Notes under the pieces: model-generated
The model's database searches: none
Seen by the model: only the letters and a program-made list of their open reading frames with translations
What the model was told of the DNA's origin: nothing
Part shown: piece after piece, positions 1 to 9,107 of the stretch
Position numbering within the stretch: position 1 is the stretch's first letter
How the letters are laid out: every line of letters begins with the position of its first letter
Source of the DNA: Ranitomeya variabilis
Lineage: Eukaryota > Chordata > Amphibia > Anura > Dendrobatidae
DNA length: 64,000 nt
Direction of reading: 5' to 3'
Assembly (NCBI RefSeq): GCF_051348905.1
Contig: NC_135238.1
Span: 92,317,988 to 92,381,987 of the forward strand
Program-made: the position numbers and the translations under genes

Positions 1-43
1 AAATTCCCATTTTTAAGATAGGAAGTTTGTTTTTCAGATGATG

Positions 44-47
44 AAAA
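44..47 (-). terminator. Pol III terminator of tRNA-Thr
   Basis: A run of four A on the plus strand reads TTTT on the minus strand, two bases beyond the tRNA-Thr discriminator. This is the standard minimal vertebrate RNA polymerase III stop. The same run recurs at the same offset in every unit. Confidence 0.85.
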
Positions 48-49
48 CA

Positions 50-123
50 AGGCACTGCTGAGATTCGAACTCAGGATCTCCTGTTTACTAGACAGGCGCT
101 TTAACCAACTAAGCCACAGCACC
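50..123 (-). tRNA. tRNA-Thr-AGT: tRNA-Thr (anticodon AGT), unit 1
   Basis: This encodes the tRNA that carries threonine to ACU codons (and ACC after A34-to-inosine editing). Read on the minus strand it folds as a 74-nt cloverleaf. The acceptor arms are GGTGCTG and CAGTGCC, with two adjacent wobble pairs (T3-G70, G4-T69), and the discriminator is T. The anticodon stem CCTGT/ACAGG encloses the loop CTAGTAA. The T stem CTGAG/CTCAG is fully paired. There is no intron and no encoded CCA. The A box (TGGCTTAGTTGG) lies at 105-116 and the B box at 61-71. A TTTT terminator starts two bases past the discriminator. It is divergent from the tRNA-Ser gene at 571. The start was set by pairing and by the 74-nt length of vertebrate tRNA-Thr-AGT. 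Confidence 0.97.
105..116 (-). promoter_or_regulatory. A box of tRNA-Thr, with B box at 61-71
   Basis: The minus strand reads TGGCTTAGTTGG, which fits the A-box consensus TRGCNNAGYNGG. The B box at 61-71 reads AGTTCGAATCT on the minus strand, keeping the GTTCGAATC core that TFIIIC binds. Both elements are present in all 53 copies. Confidence 0.85.
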
Positions 124-570
124 ACAAGCTGGAAAGCCTATGAAATCTAGGGAAGATGTCAGCACCAATCAAAACTTTCAAGTGGTTAACTTAGCAAGAC
201 AACATTGAGTTGAGTTTCATTCCATGCACACAGAAACGAGGAACAGGATGTAATTCTCAGTCATGAAGTCCAGCTTTAATTTGGGACTTATTTTTCTTCC
301 AAGTTATGACACAAAATAGGCGGATTGAAGGAATTCCACGGCAGGGCCAAAGGAGGAAAAATTAGGAATGATTGAAAAGTTGGTATTAAAACCCTGAGCA
401 CTGGTTTATTTCTTACAGAGTTTGCCCCATTCTAACTTTAAAAAATAGACACTGTAGGAGATAATATAAGGCCACTCTGACAAAAGCTGACATAAAATCT
501 TCAGAGAAAGCACACTGACTGGTAAAAATAATCATTACATCTTATCTCCTTAGCGCATGAGCGCCATGTA
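124..570. other. Divergent spacer between tRNA-Thr and tRNA-Ser (447 bp)
   Basis: This AT-rich spacer is the 5' flank of both genes. I see no gene in it. There is a TATA-like stretch ataatataag at 461-470, but it is about 100 bp from the tRNA-Ser start and unlikely to place Pol III. A small GCGC-ATGA-GCGC inverted repeat lies at 553-564, just before tRNA-Ser. Variable sites between units fall at 239 (A or T), 252-253 (AA or CT), 322 (G or A) and 335/337 (TC to CT in units 50 and 52). The same spacer follows every tRNA-Thr gene. Confidence 0.8.
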
Positions 571-652
571 GACGAGGTGGCCGAGTGGTTAAGGCGATGG
601 ACTGCTAATCCATTGTGCTCTGCATGCATGGGTTCGAATCCCATCCTCGTCG
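571..652 (+). tRNA. tRNA-Ser-GCT: tRNA-Ser (anticodon GCT), unit 1
   Basis: This encodes the tRNA that delivers serine to AGC and AGU codons. It is an 82-nt class II tRNA. The acceptor stem GACGAGG/CCTCGTC is fully paired and the discriminator is G, as seryl-tRNA synthetase requires. The anticodon stem encloses CTGCTAA with anticodon GCT. A long variable arm TGC-TCT-GCA follows, and the T stem ATGGG/CCCAT is fully paired. There is no intron and no encoded CCA. The A box is at 578-588 (TGGCCGAGTGG) and the B box at 631-641 (GGTTCGAATCC). From memory, vertebrate tRNA-Ser-GCT is the same apart from the variable arm and the base beside it. The 3' end is followed by only TTT; the first TTTT is 30 bp away. 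Confidence 0.98.
578..588 (+). promoter_or_regulatory. A box of tRNA-Ser, with B box at 631-641
   Basis: TGGCCGAGTGG fits the Pol III A box. The B box GGTTCGAATCC at 631-641 is a perfect consensus. The two boxes are 42 bp apart, as expected for a tRNA with a long variable arm. The same holds in every unit. Confidence 0.88.
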
Positions 653-996
653 GTTTAATCTGCTTGTTACACGTTGTATTGTTTTGATTTCTTTTCTAGC
701 CCAAGCGGTAGATACTTCAAGCTTGAAAGTTTATCTTCCTTTTTAAGAAAGCTGCTATCAAACTTTGCAGAGTCAGAAGTGTAATTCCACTGGTTTTATC
801 TTTTAATGCTTGATGCATCCTTTATTCTCTAAAGAAAATTATATCATCTAATTCCTTTTTAAGCACTTCGACAGCAGAGATTTTTTTCTCTCAACTGCAC
901 TATGTTAGGACTGTGGTAAAGACAGGTTTAATGTCATACAAGAACAAAAGTCCTCTTTTTTTGGCTAAAATGGCCCAAACTGAGGTGAAGAAAGAA
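653..996. other. Spacer between tRNA-Ser and the tRNA-Thr pseudogene (344 bp)
   Basis: There is no gene here. The left part (653-785) is unique within the unit. It holds the T runs that may stop tRNA-Ser, a palindrome TTCAAGCTTGAA near 717-728, and an inverted pair AAAGTTT/AAACTTT that could form a short hairpin. The right part, from about 786, is the diverged duplicate of the tRNA-Thr 3' flank. Variable sites between units are the T/G in gaaaat[t/g]atatc, the G/A in aaaa[g/a]tcc and the A/T in actg[a/t]gg. Confidence 0.75.
682..685 (+). terminator. First full T run downstream of tRNA-Ser
   Basis: The tRNA-Ser gene ends at 652 and is followed by GTTTAATC, which has only three T. The first TTTT is here, 30 bp on, with a second at 692-695. 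If TTT does not stop the polymerase, primary transcripts would carry a trailer of about 30 nt. The same arrangement holds in every unit. Confidence 0.6.
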
Positions 997-1070
997 AAGC
1001 ACTGCTGACATTCGAAATCAAGATTTTCTGTTTACTAAACAGGCGCTTTGACCAACTAAGCTAAAGGACA
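786..1070. repeat. Copy a of a diverged duplication nested in the unit (tRNA-Thr pseudogene half)
   Basis: The segment opens with tccactggttttat and later tgcttgatgc, then runs into the tRNA-Thr-like locus at 997-1070. The next segment (1071-1331) opens with tccaccggttttat and tgcttgatgc and runs into the true tRNA-Thr. Shared landmarks in the same order include a tgcacta/ttgcacta motif. The left copy is about 27 bp longer. This indicates an old tandem duplication of tRNA-Thr plus its 3' flank. The join lies at the pseudogene 5' end. Confidence 0.75.
997..1070 (-). pseudogene. tRNA-Thr (AGT) pseudogene, unit 1
   Basis: This 74-nt stretch on the minus strand aligns end to end with tRNA-Thr and still carries AGT in the anticodon position. 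The acceptor arms TGTCCTT and CAGTGCT fail to pair at positions 1-72, 4-69 and 7-66. The T stem TTGAT/GTCAG is reduced to weak and wobble pairs, and position 32 is T instead of C. An intact A box (TAGCTTAGTTGG) remains at 1052-1063, a weakened B box (ATTTCGAATGT) at 1008-1018, and a T run at its 3' end. It cannot make a normal threonine tRNA. It might still bind TFIIIC or be transcribed into an unstable RNA. Unlike the true genes, it varies between units. Confidence 0.85.
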
Positions 1071-1331
1071 AAATCCACCGGTTTTATGTTGTTATGCTTG
1101 ATGCCATCTTCCTTCCTTTTTGGCCCCTATACAGAAGAAATTCTTAATCTCACAATTGCACTATCAGTAGAGACGCAGCCAAGGTAAATTTGAGGTTTTA
1201 CGCAAGTGAAATTCCCATTTTTAAGATAGGAAGTTTGTTTTTCAGATGATGAAAACAAGGCACTGCTGAGATTCGAACTCAGGATCTCCTGTTTACTAGA
1301 CAGGCGCTTTAACCAACTAAGCCACAGCACC
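1071..1331. repeat. Copy b of the nested duplication (functional tRNA-Thr half)
   Basis: This is the partner of 786-1070. It contains the 187-bp spacer and the intact tRNA-Thr gene of unit 2. The spacer at 1071-1257 has no gene of its own. An ATG-opened frame crosses it on the minus strand, but it starts inside the tRNA 5' end and is not credible. The pair recurs in every unit. Confidence 0.75.
1258..1331 (-). tRNA. tRNA-Thr-AGT: tRNA-Thr (AGT), unit 2
   Basis: Same bases as the gene at 50-123, with the TTTT stop at 1252-1255. Confidence 0.97.
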
Positions 1332-1778
1332 ACAAGCTGGAAAGCCTATGAAATCTAGGGAAGATGTCAGCACCAATCAAAACTTTCAAGTGGTTAACTT
1401 AGCAAGACAACATTGAGTTGAGTTTCATTCCATGCACACAGAAACGAGGAACAGGATGTAATTCTCAGTCATGAAGTCCAGCTTTAATTTGGGACTTATT
1501 TTTCTTCCAAGTTATGACACAAAATAGGCGGATTGAAGGAATTCCACGGCAGGGCCAAAGGAGGAAAAATTAGGAATGATTGAAAAGTTGGTATTAAAAC
1601 CCTGAGCACTGGTTTATTTCTTACAGAGTTTGCCCCATTCTAACTTTAAAAAATAGACACTGTAGGAGATAATATAAGGCCACTCTGACAAAAGCTGACA
1701 TAAAATCTTCAGAGAAAGCACACTGACTGGTAAAAATAATCATTACATCTTATCTCCTTAGCGCATGAGCGCCATGTA

Positions 1779-1860
1779 GACGAGGTGGCCGAGTGGTTAA
1801 GGCGATGGACTGCTAATCCATTGTGCTCTGCATGCATGGGTTCGAATCCCATCCTCGTCG
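1779..1860 (+). tRNA. tRNA-Ser-GCT: tRNA-Ser (GCT), unit 2
   Basis: Same bases as the gene at 571-652. Confidence 0.97.
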
Positions 1861-2204
1861 GTTTAATCTGCTTGTTACACGTTGTATTGTTTTGATTTCT
1901 TTTCTAGCCCAAGCGGTAGATACTTCAAGCTTGAAAGTTTATCTTCCTTTTTAAGAAAGCTGCTATCAAACTTTGCAGAGTCAGAAGTGTAATTCCACTG
2001 GTTTTATCTTTTAATGCTTGATGCATCCTTTATTCTCTAAAGAAAATGATATCATCTAATTCCTTTTTAAGCACTTCGACAGCAGAGATTTTTTTCTCTC
2101 AACTGCACTATGTTAGGACTGTGGTAAAGACAGGTTTAATGTCATACAAGAACAAAAGTCCTCTTTTTTTGGCTAAAATGGCCCAAACTGAGGTGAAGAA
2201 AGAA

Positions 2205-2278
2205 AAGCACTGCTGACATTCGAAATCAAGATTTTCTGTTTACTAAACAGGCGCTTTGACCAACTAAGCTAAAGGACA
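2205..2278 (-). pseudogene. tRNA-Thr pseudogene, unit 2
   Basis: Matches the unit 1 pseudogene. The flank reads ccactgg without the one-base loss, a combination otherwise seen only in unit 50. Confidence 0.83.
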
Positions 2279-2465
2279 AAATCCACTGGTTTTATGTTGT
2301 TATGCTTGATGCCATCTTCCTTCCTTTTTGGCCCCTATACAGAAGAAATTCTTAATCTCACAATTGCACTATCAGTAGAGACGCAGCCAAGGTAAATTTG
2401 AGGTTTTACGCAAGTGAAATTCCCATTTTTAAGATAGGAAGTTTGTTTTTCAGATGATGAAAACA

Positions 2466-2539
2466 AGGCACTGCTGAGATTCGAACTCAGGATCTCCTGT
2501 TTACTAGACAGGCGCTTTAACCAACTAAGCCACAGCACC
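2466..2539 (-). tRNA. tRNA-Thr-AGT: tRNA-Thr (AGT), unit 3
   Basis: Unchanged copy. The following spacer carries CT in place of AA (gatgtctttctc near 2668). Confidence 0.97.
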
Positions 2540-2986
2540 ACAAGCTGGAAAGCCTATGAAATCTAGGGAAGATGTCAGCACCAATCAAAACTTTCAAGTG
2601 GTTAACTTAGCAAGACAACATTGAGTTGAGTTTCATTCCATGCACACAGAAACGAGGAACAGGATGTCTTTCTCAGTCATGAAGTCCAGCTTTAATTTGG
2701 GACTTATTTTTCTTCCAAGTTATGACACAAAATAGGCGGATTGAAGGAATTCCACGGCAGGGCCAAAGGAGGAAAAATTAGGAATGATTGAAAAGTTGGT
2801 ATTAAAACCCTGAGCACTGGTTTATTTCTTACAGAGTTTGCCCCATTCTAACTTTAAAAAATAGACACTGTAGGAGATAATATAAGGCCACTCTGACAAA
2901 AGCTGACATAAAATCTTCAGAGAAAGCACACTGACTGGTAAAAATAATCATTACATCTTATCTCCTTAGCGCATGAGCGCCATGTA

Positions 2987-3068
2987 GACGAGGTGGCCGA
3001 GTGGTTAAGGCGATGGACTGCTAATCCATTGTGCTCTGCATGCATGGGTTCGAATCCCATCCTCGTCG
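2987..3068 (+). tRNA. tRNA-Ser-GCT: tRNA-Ser (GCT), unit 3
   Basis: Unchanged copy. Confidence 0.97.
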
Positions 3069-3412
3069 GTTTAATCTGCTTGTTACACGTTGTATTGTTT
3101 TGATTTCTTTTCTAGCCCAAGCGGTAGATACTTCAAGCTTGAAAGTTTATCTTCCTTTTTAAGAAAGCTGCTATCAAACTTTGCAGAGTCAGAAGTGTAA
3201 TTCCACTGGTTTTATCTTTTAATGCTTGATGCATCCTTTATTCTCTAAAGAAAATTATGTCATCTAATTCCTTTTTAAGCACTTCGACAGCAGAGATTTT
3301 TTTCTCTCAACTGCACTATGTTAGGACTGTGGTAAAGACAGGTTTAATGTCATACAAGAACAAAAATCCTCTTTTTTTGGCTAAAATGGCCCAAACTGTG
3401 GTGAAGAAAGAA

Positions 3413-3485
3413 AAGCACTGCTGACATTCGAAATTAAGATTTTCTGTTTACTAAACAGGCGCATTGACCAACTAAGCTAAAGACA
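3413..3485 (-). pseudogene. tRNA-Thr pseudogene, unit 3 (73-nt form)
   Basis: One G is missing near the 5' end (aagaca instead of aaggaca). It has two further changes, aaatt for aaatc and gcgcatt for gcgcttt. This form returns in units 8 and 13. Confidence 0.83.
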
Positions 3486-3672
3486 AAATCCACTGGTTTT
3501 ATGTTGTTATGCTTGATGCCATCTTCCTTCCTTTTTGGCCCCTATACAGAAGAAATTCTTAATCTCACAATTGCACTATCAGTAGAGACGCAGCCAAGGT
3601 AAATTTGAGGTTTTACGCAAGTGAAATTCCCATTTTTAAGATAGGAAGTTTGTTTTTCAGATGATGAAAACA

Positions 3673-3746
3673 AGGCACTGCTGAGATTCGAACTCAGGAT
3701 CTCCTGTTTACTAGACAGGCGCTTTAACCAACTAAGCCACAGCACC
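3673..3746 (-). tRNA. tRNA-Thr-AGT: tRNA-Thr (AGT), unit 4
   Basis: Unchanged copy. Confidence 0.97.
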
Positions 3747-4193
3747 ACAAGCTGGAAAGCCTATGAAATCTAGGGAAGATGTCAGCACCAATCAAAACTT
3801 TCAAGTGGTTAACTTAGCAAGACAACATTGAGTTGAGTTTCATTCCATGCACACAGAAACGAGGAACAGGATGTAATTCTCAGTCATGAAGTCCAGCTTT
3901 AATTTGGGACTTATTTTTCTTCCAAGTTATGACACAAAATAGGCGGATTGAAGGAATTCCACGGCAGGGCCAAAGGAGGAAAAATTAGGAATGATTGAAA
4001 AGTTGGTATTAAAACCCTGAGCACTGGTTTATTTCTTACAGAGTTTGCCCCATTCTAACTTTAAAAAATAGACACTGTAGGAGATAATATAAGGCCACTC
4101 TGACAAAAGCTGACATAAAATCTTCAGAGAAAGCACACTGACTGGTAAAAATAATCATTACATCTTATCTCCTTAGCGCATGAGCGCCATGTA

Positions 4194-4275
4194 GACGAGG
4201 TGGCCGAGTGGTTAAGGCGATGGACTGCTAATCCATTGTGCTCTGCATGCATGGGTTCGAATCCCATCCTCGTCG
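4194..4275 (+). tRNA. tRNA-Ser-GCT: tRNA-Ser (GCT), unit 4
   Basis: Unchanged copy. Confidence 0.97.
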
Positions 4276-4619
4276 GTTTAATCTGCTTGTTACACGTTGT
4301 ATTGTTTTGATTTCTTTTCTAGCCCAAGCGGTAGATACTTCAAGCTTGAAAGTTTATCTTCCTTTTTAAGAAAGCTGCTATCAAACTTTGCAGAGTCAGA
4401 AGTGTAATTCCACTGGTTTTATCTTTTAATGCTTGATGCATCCTTTATTCTCTAAAGAAAATGATATCATCTAATTCCTTTTTAAGCACTTCGACAGCAG
4501 AGATTTTTTTCTCTCAACTGCACTATGTTAGGACTGTGGTAAAGACAGGTTTAATGTCATACAAGAACAAAAGTCCTCTTTTTTTGGCTAAAATGGCCCA
4601 AACTGAGGTGAAGAAAGAA

Positions 4620-4693
4620 AAGCACTGCTGACATTCGAAATCAAGATTTTCTGTTTACTAAACAGGCGCTTTGACCAACTAAGCTAAAGGACA
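4620..4693 (-). pseudogene. tRNA-Thr pseudogene, unit 4
   Basis: 74-nt form; the 5' flank is of the aaaaacc type. Confidence 0.83.
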
Positions 4694-4880
4694 AAAACCA
4701 CCGGTTTTATGTTGTTATGCTTGATGCCATCTTCCTTCCTTTTTGGCCCCTATACAGAAGAAATTCTTAATCTCACAATTGCACTATCAGTAGAGACGCA
4801 GCCAAGGTAAATTTGAGGTTTTACGCAAGTGAAATTCCCATTTTTAAGATAGGAAGTTTGTTTTTCAGATGATGAAAACA

Positions 4881-4954
4881 AGGCACTGCTGAGATTCGAA
4901 CTCAGGATCTCCTGTTTACTAGACAGGCGCTTTAACCAACTAAGCCACAGCACC
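4881..4954 (-). tRNA. tRNA-Thr-AGT: tRNA-Thr (AGT), unit 5
   Basis: Unchanged copy. Confidence 0.97.
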
Positions 4955-5401
4955 ACAAGCTGGAAAGCCTATGAAATCTAGGGAAGATGTCAGCACCAAT
5001 CAAAACTTTCAAGTGGTTAACTTAGCAAGACAACATTGAGTTGAGTTTCATTCCATGCACACAGAAACGAGGAACAGGATGTAATTCTCAGTCATGAAGT
5101 CCAGCTTTAATTTGGGACTTATTTTTCTTCCAAGTTATGACACAAAATAGGCGGATTGAAGGAATTCCACGGCAGGGCCAAAGGAGGAAAAATTAGGAAT
5201 GATTGAAAAGTTGGTATTAAAACCCTGAGCACTGGTTTATTTCTTACAGAGTTTGCCCCATTCTAACTTTAAAAAATAGACACTGTAGGAGATAATATAA
5301 GGCCACTCTGACAAAAGCTGACATAAAATCTTCAGAGAAAGCACACTGACTGGTAAAAATAATCATTACATCTTATCTCCTTAGCGCATGAGCGCCATGT
5401 A

Positions 5402-5483
5402 GACGAGGTGGCCGAGTGGTTAAGGCGATGGACTGCTAATCCATTGTGCTCTGCATGCATGGGTTCGAATCCCATCCTCGTCG
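5402..5483 (+). tRNA. tRNA-Ser-GCT: tRNA-Ser (GCT), unit 5
   Basis: Unchanged copy. Confidence 0.97.
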
Positions 5484-5827
5484 GTTTAATCTGCTTGTTA
5501 CACGTTGTATTGTTTTGATTTCTTTTCTAGCCCAAGCGGTAGATACTTCAAGCTTGAAAGTTTATCTTCCTTTTTAAGAAAGCTGCTATCAAACTTTGCA
5601 GAGTCAGAAGTGTAATTCCACTGGTTTTATCTTTTAATGCTTGATGCATCCTTTATTCTCTAAAGAAAATGATATCATCTAATTCCTTTTTAAGCACTTC
5701 GACAGCAGAGATTTTTTTCTCTCAACTGCACTATGTTAGGACTGTGGTAAAGACAGGTTTAATGTCATACAAGAACAAAAGTCCTCTTTTTTTGGCTAAA
5801 ATGGCCCAAACTGAGGTGAAGAAAGAA

Positions 5828-5901
5828 AAGCACTGCTGACATTCGAAATCAAGATTTTCTGTTTACTAAACAGGCGCTTTGACCAACTAAGCTAAAGGAC
5901 A
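5828..5901 (-). pseudogene. tRNA-Thr pseudogene, unit 5
   Basis: 74-nt form; aaaaacc flank. Confidence 0.83.
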
Positions 5902-6088
5902 AAAACCACCGGTTTTATGTTGTTATGCTTGATGCCATCTTCCTTCCTTTTTGGCCCCTATACAGAAGAAATTCTTAATCTCACAATTGCACTATCAGTA
6001 GAGACGCAGCCAAGGTAAATTTGAGGTTTTACGCAAGTGAAATTCCCATTTTTAAGATAGGAAGTTTGTTTTTCAGATGATGAAAACA

Positions 6089-6162
6089 AGGCACTGCTGA
6101 GATTCGAACTCAGGATCTCCTGTTTACTAGACAGGCGCTTTAACCAACTAAGCCACAGCACC
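6089..6162 (-). tRNA. tRNA-Thr-AGT: tRNA-Thr (AGT), unit 6
   Basis: Unchanged copy. Confidence 0.97.
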
Positions 6163-6609
6163 ACAAGCTGGAAAGCCTATGAAATCTAGGGAAGATGTCA
6201 GCACCAATCAAAACTTTCAAGTGGTTAACTTAGCAAGACAACATTGAGTTGAGTTTCATTCCATGCACACAGAAACGAGGAACAGGATGTAATTCTCAGT
6301 CATGAAGTCCAGCTTTAATTTGGGACTTATTTTTCTTCCAAGTTATGACACAAAATAGGCGGATTGAAGGAATTCCACGGCAGGGCCAAAGGAGGAAAAA
6401 TTAGGAATGATTGAAAAGTTGGTATTAAAACCCTGAGCACTGGTTTATTTCTTACAGAGTTTGCCCCATTCTAACTTTAAAAAATAGACACTGTAGGAGA
6501 TAATATAAGGCCACTCTGACAAAAGCTGACATAAAATCTTCAGAGAAAACACACTGACTGGTAAAAATAATCATTACATCTTATCTCCTTAGCGCATGAG
6601 CGCCATGTA

Positions 6610-6691
6610 GACGAGGTGGCCGAGTGGTTAAGGCGATGGACTGCTAATCCATTGTGCTCTGCATGCATGGGTTCGAATCCCATCCTCGTCG
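6610..6691 (+). tRNA. tRNA-Ser-GCT: tRNA-Ser (GCT), unit 6
   Basis: Unchanged copy. The upstream spacer has a G-to-A change seen only here (gagaaaacac near 6544). Confidence 0.97.
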
Positions 6692-7035
6692 GTTTAATCT
6701 GCTTGTTACACGTTGTATTGTTTTGATTTCTTTTCTAGCCCAAGCGGTAGATACTTCAAGCTTGAAAGTTTATCTTCCTTTTTAAGAAAGCTGCTATCAA
6801 ACTTTGCAGAGTCAGAAGTGTAATTCCACTGGTTTTATCTTTTAATGCTTGATGCATCCTTTATTCTCTAAAGAAAATGATATCATCTAATTCCTTTTTA
6901 AGCACTTCGACAGCAGAGATTTTTTTCTCTCAACTGCACTATGTTAGGACTGTGGTAAAGACAGGTTTAATGTCATACAAGAACAAAAGTCCTCTTTTTT
7001 TGGCTAAAATGGCCCAAACTGAGGTGAAGAAAGAA

Positions 7036-7109
7036 AAGCACTGCTGACATTCGAAATCAAGATTTTCTGTTTACTAAACAGGCGCTTTGACCAACTAAGC
7101 TAAAGGACA
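7036..7109 (-). pseudogene. tRNA-Thr pseudogene, unit 6
   Basis: 74-nt form; aaaatcc flank. Confidence 0.83.
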
Positions 7110-7296
7110 AAATCCACCGGTTTTATGTTGTTATGCTTGATGCCATCTTCCTTCCTTTTTGGCCCCTATACAGAAGAAATTCTTAATCTCACAATTGCAC
7201 TATCAGTAGAGACGCAGCCAAGGTAAATTTGAGGTTTTACGCAAGTGAAATTCCCATTTTTAAGATAGGAAGTTTGTTTTTCAGATGATGAAAACA

Positions 7297-7370
7297 AGGC
7301 ACTGCTGAGATTCGAACTCAGGATCTCCTGTTTACTAGACAGGCGCTTTAACCAACTAAGCCACAGCACC
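7297..7370 (-). tRNA. tRNA-Thr-AGT: tRNA-Thr (AGT), unit 7
   Basis: Unchanged copy. The following spacer carries the three-site haplotype cgt / tcttt / ggcag. Confidence 0.97.
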
Positions 7371-7817
7371 ACAAGCTGGAAAGCCTATGAAATCTAGGGA
7401 AGATGTCAGCACCAATCAAAACTTTCAAGTGGTTAACTTAGCAAGACAACATTGAGTTGAGTTTCATTCCATGCACACAGAAACGTGGAACAGGATGTCT
7501 TTCTCAGTCATGAAGTCCAGCTTTAATTTGGGACTTATTTTTCTTCCAAGTTATGACACAAAATAGGCAGATTGAAGGAATTCCACGGCAGGGCCAAAGG
7601 AGGAAAAATTAGGAATGATTGAAAAGTTGGTATTAAAACCCTGAGCACTGGTTTATTTCTTACAGAGTTTGCCCCATTCTAACTTTAAAAAATAGACACT
7701 GTAGGAGATAATATAAGGCCACTCTGACAAAAGCTGACATAAAATCTTCAGAGAAAGCACACTGACTGGTAAAAATAATCATTACATCTTATCTCCTTAG
7801 CGCATGAGCGCCATGTA

Positions 7818-7899
7818 GACGAGGTGGCCGAGTGGTTAAGGCGATGGACTGCTAATCCATTGTGCTCTGCATGCATGGGTTCGAATCCCATCCTCGTCG
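7818..7899 (+). tRNA. tRNA-Ser-GCT: tRNA-Ser (GCT), unit 7
   Basis: Unchanged copy. Confidence 0.97.
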
Positions 7900-8243
7900 G
7901 TTTAATCTGCTTGTTACACGTTGTATTGTTTTGATTTCTTTTCTAGCCCAAGCGGTAGATACTTCAAGCTTGAAAGTTTATCTTCCTTTTTAAGAAAGCT
8001 GCTATCAAACTTTGCAGAGTCAGAAGTGTAATTCCACTGGTTTTATCTTTTAATGCTTGATGCATCCTTTATTCTCTAAAGAAAATGATATCATCTAATT
8101 CCTTTTTAAGCACTTCGACAGCAGAGATTTTTTTCTCTCAACTGCACTATGTTAGGACTGTGGTAAAGACAGGTTTAATGTCATACAAGAACAAAAGTCC
8201 TCTTTTTTTGGCTAAAATGGCCCAAACTGAGGTGAAGAAAGAA

Positions 8244-8317
8244 AAGCACTGCTGACATTCGAAATCAAGATTTTCTGTTTACTAAACAGGCGCTTTGACC
8301 AACTAAGCTAAAGGACA
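8244..8317 (-). pseudogene. tRNA-Thr pseudogene, unit 7
   Basis: 74-nt form; aaaatcc flank. Confidence 0.83.
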
Positions 8318-8504
8318 AAATCCACCGGTTTTATGTTGTTATGCTTGATGCCATCTTCCTTCCTTTTTGGCCCCTATACAGAAGAAATTCTTAATCTCAC
8401 AATTGCACTATCAGTAGAGACGCAGCCAAGGTAAATTTGAGGTTTTACGCAAGTGAAATTCCCATTTTTAAGATAGGAAGTTTGTTTTTCAGATGATGAA
8501 AACA

Positions 8505-8578
8505 AGGCACTGCTGAGATTCGAACTCAGGATCTCCTGTTTACTAGACAGGCGCTTTAACCAACTAAGCCACAGCACC
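8505..8578 (-). tRNA. tRNA-Thr-AGT: tRNA-Thr (AGT), unit 8
   Basis: Unchanged copy. Confidence 0.97.
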
Positions 8579-9025
8579 ACAAGCTGGAAAGCCTATGAAA
8601 TCTAGGGAAGATGTCAGCACCAATCAAAACTTTCAAGTGGTTAACTTAGCAAGACAACATTGAGTTGAGTTTCATTCCATGCACACAGAAACGAGGAACA
8701 GGATGTAATTCTCAGTCATGAAGTCCAGCTTTAATTTGGGACTTATTTTTCTTCCAAGTTATGACACAAAATAGGCGGATTGAAGGAATTCCACGGCAGG
8801 GCCAAAGGAGGAAAAATTAGGAATGATTGAAAAGTTGGTATTAAAACCCTGAGCACTGGTTTATTTCTTACAGAGTTTGCCCCATTCTAACTTTAAAAAA
8901 TAGACACTGTAGGAGATAATATAAGGCCACTCTGACAAAAGCTGACATAAAATCTTCAGAGAAAGCACACTGACTGGTAAAAATAATCATTACATCTTAT
9001 CTCCTTAGCGCATGAGCGCCATGTA

Positions 9026-9107
9026 GACGAGGTGGCCGAGTGGTTAAGGCGATGGACTGCTAATCCATTGTGCTCTGCATGCATGGGTTCGAATCCCATC
9101 CTCGTCG
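9026..9107 (+). tRNA. tRNA-Ser-GCT: tRNA-Ser (GCT), unit 8
   Basis: Unchanged copy. Confidence 0.97.

Noticed and set aside
461-470. TATA-like stretch ataatataag as a tRNA-Ser promoter element
   Set aside because: It is about 100 bp upstream, too far for a Pol III TATA at roughly -30. The gene has full internal A and B boxes.
571-652. tRNA-Ser as the body of a tRNA-derived SINE
   Set aside because: There is no tRNA-unrelated body, A-rich or simple-repeat tail, or flanking target duplication. The acceptor stem is perfect and the neighbouring sequence is unit spacer.
694-728. tagcccaagcggtagata, which resembles an A box, followed by a palindrome
   Set aside because: There is one base too many for the A-box spacing, no B box at the right distance and no cloverleaf. 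At best it is a very old tRNA relic.
1127-1333. A 68-codon minus-strand frame that recurs in nearly every unit
   Set aside because: Its first codons lie in the tRNA-Thr gene and it runs through the gene into the 3' flank. It is conserved only because the unit is repeated; there is no domain, and Pol III would stop at the TTTT inside it.
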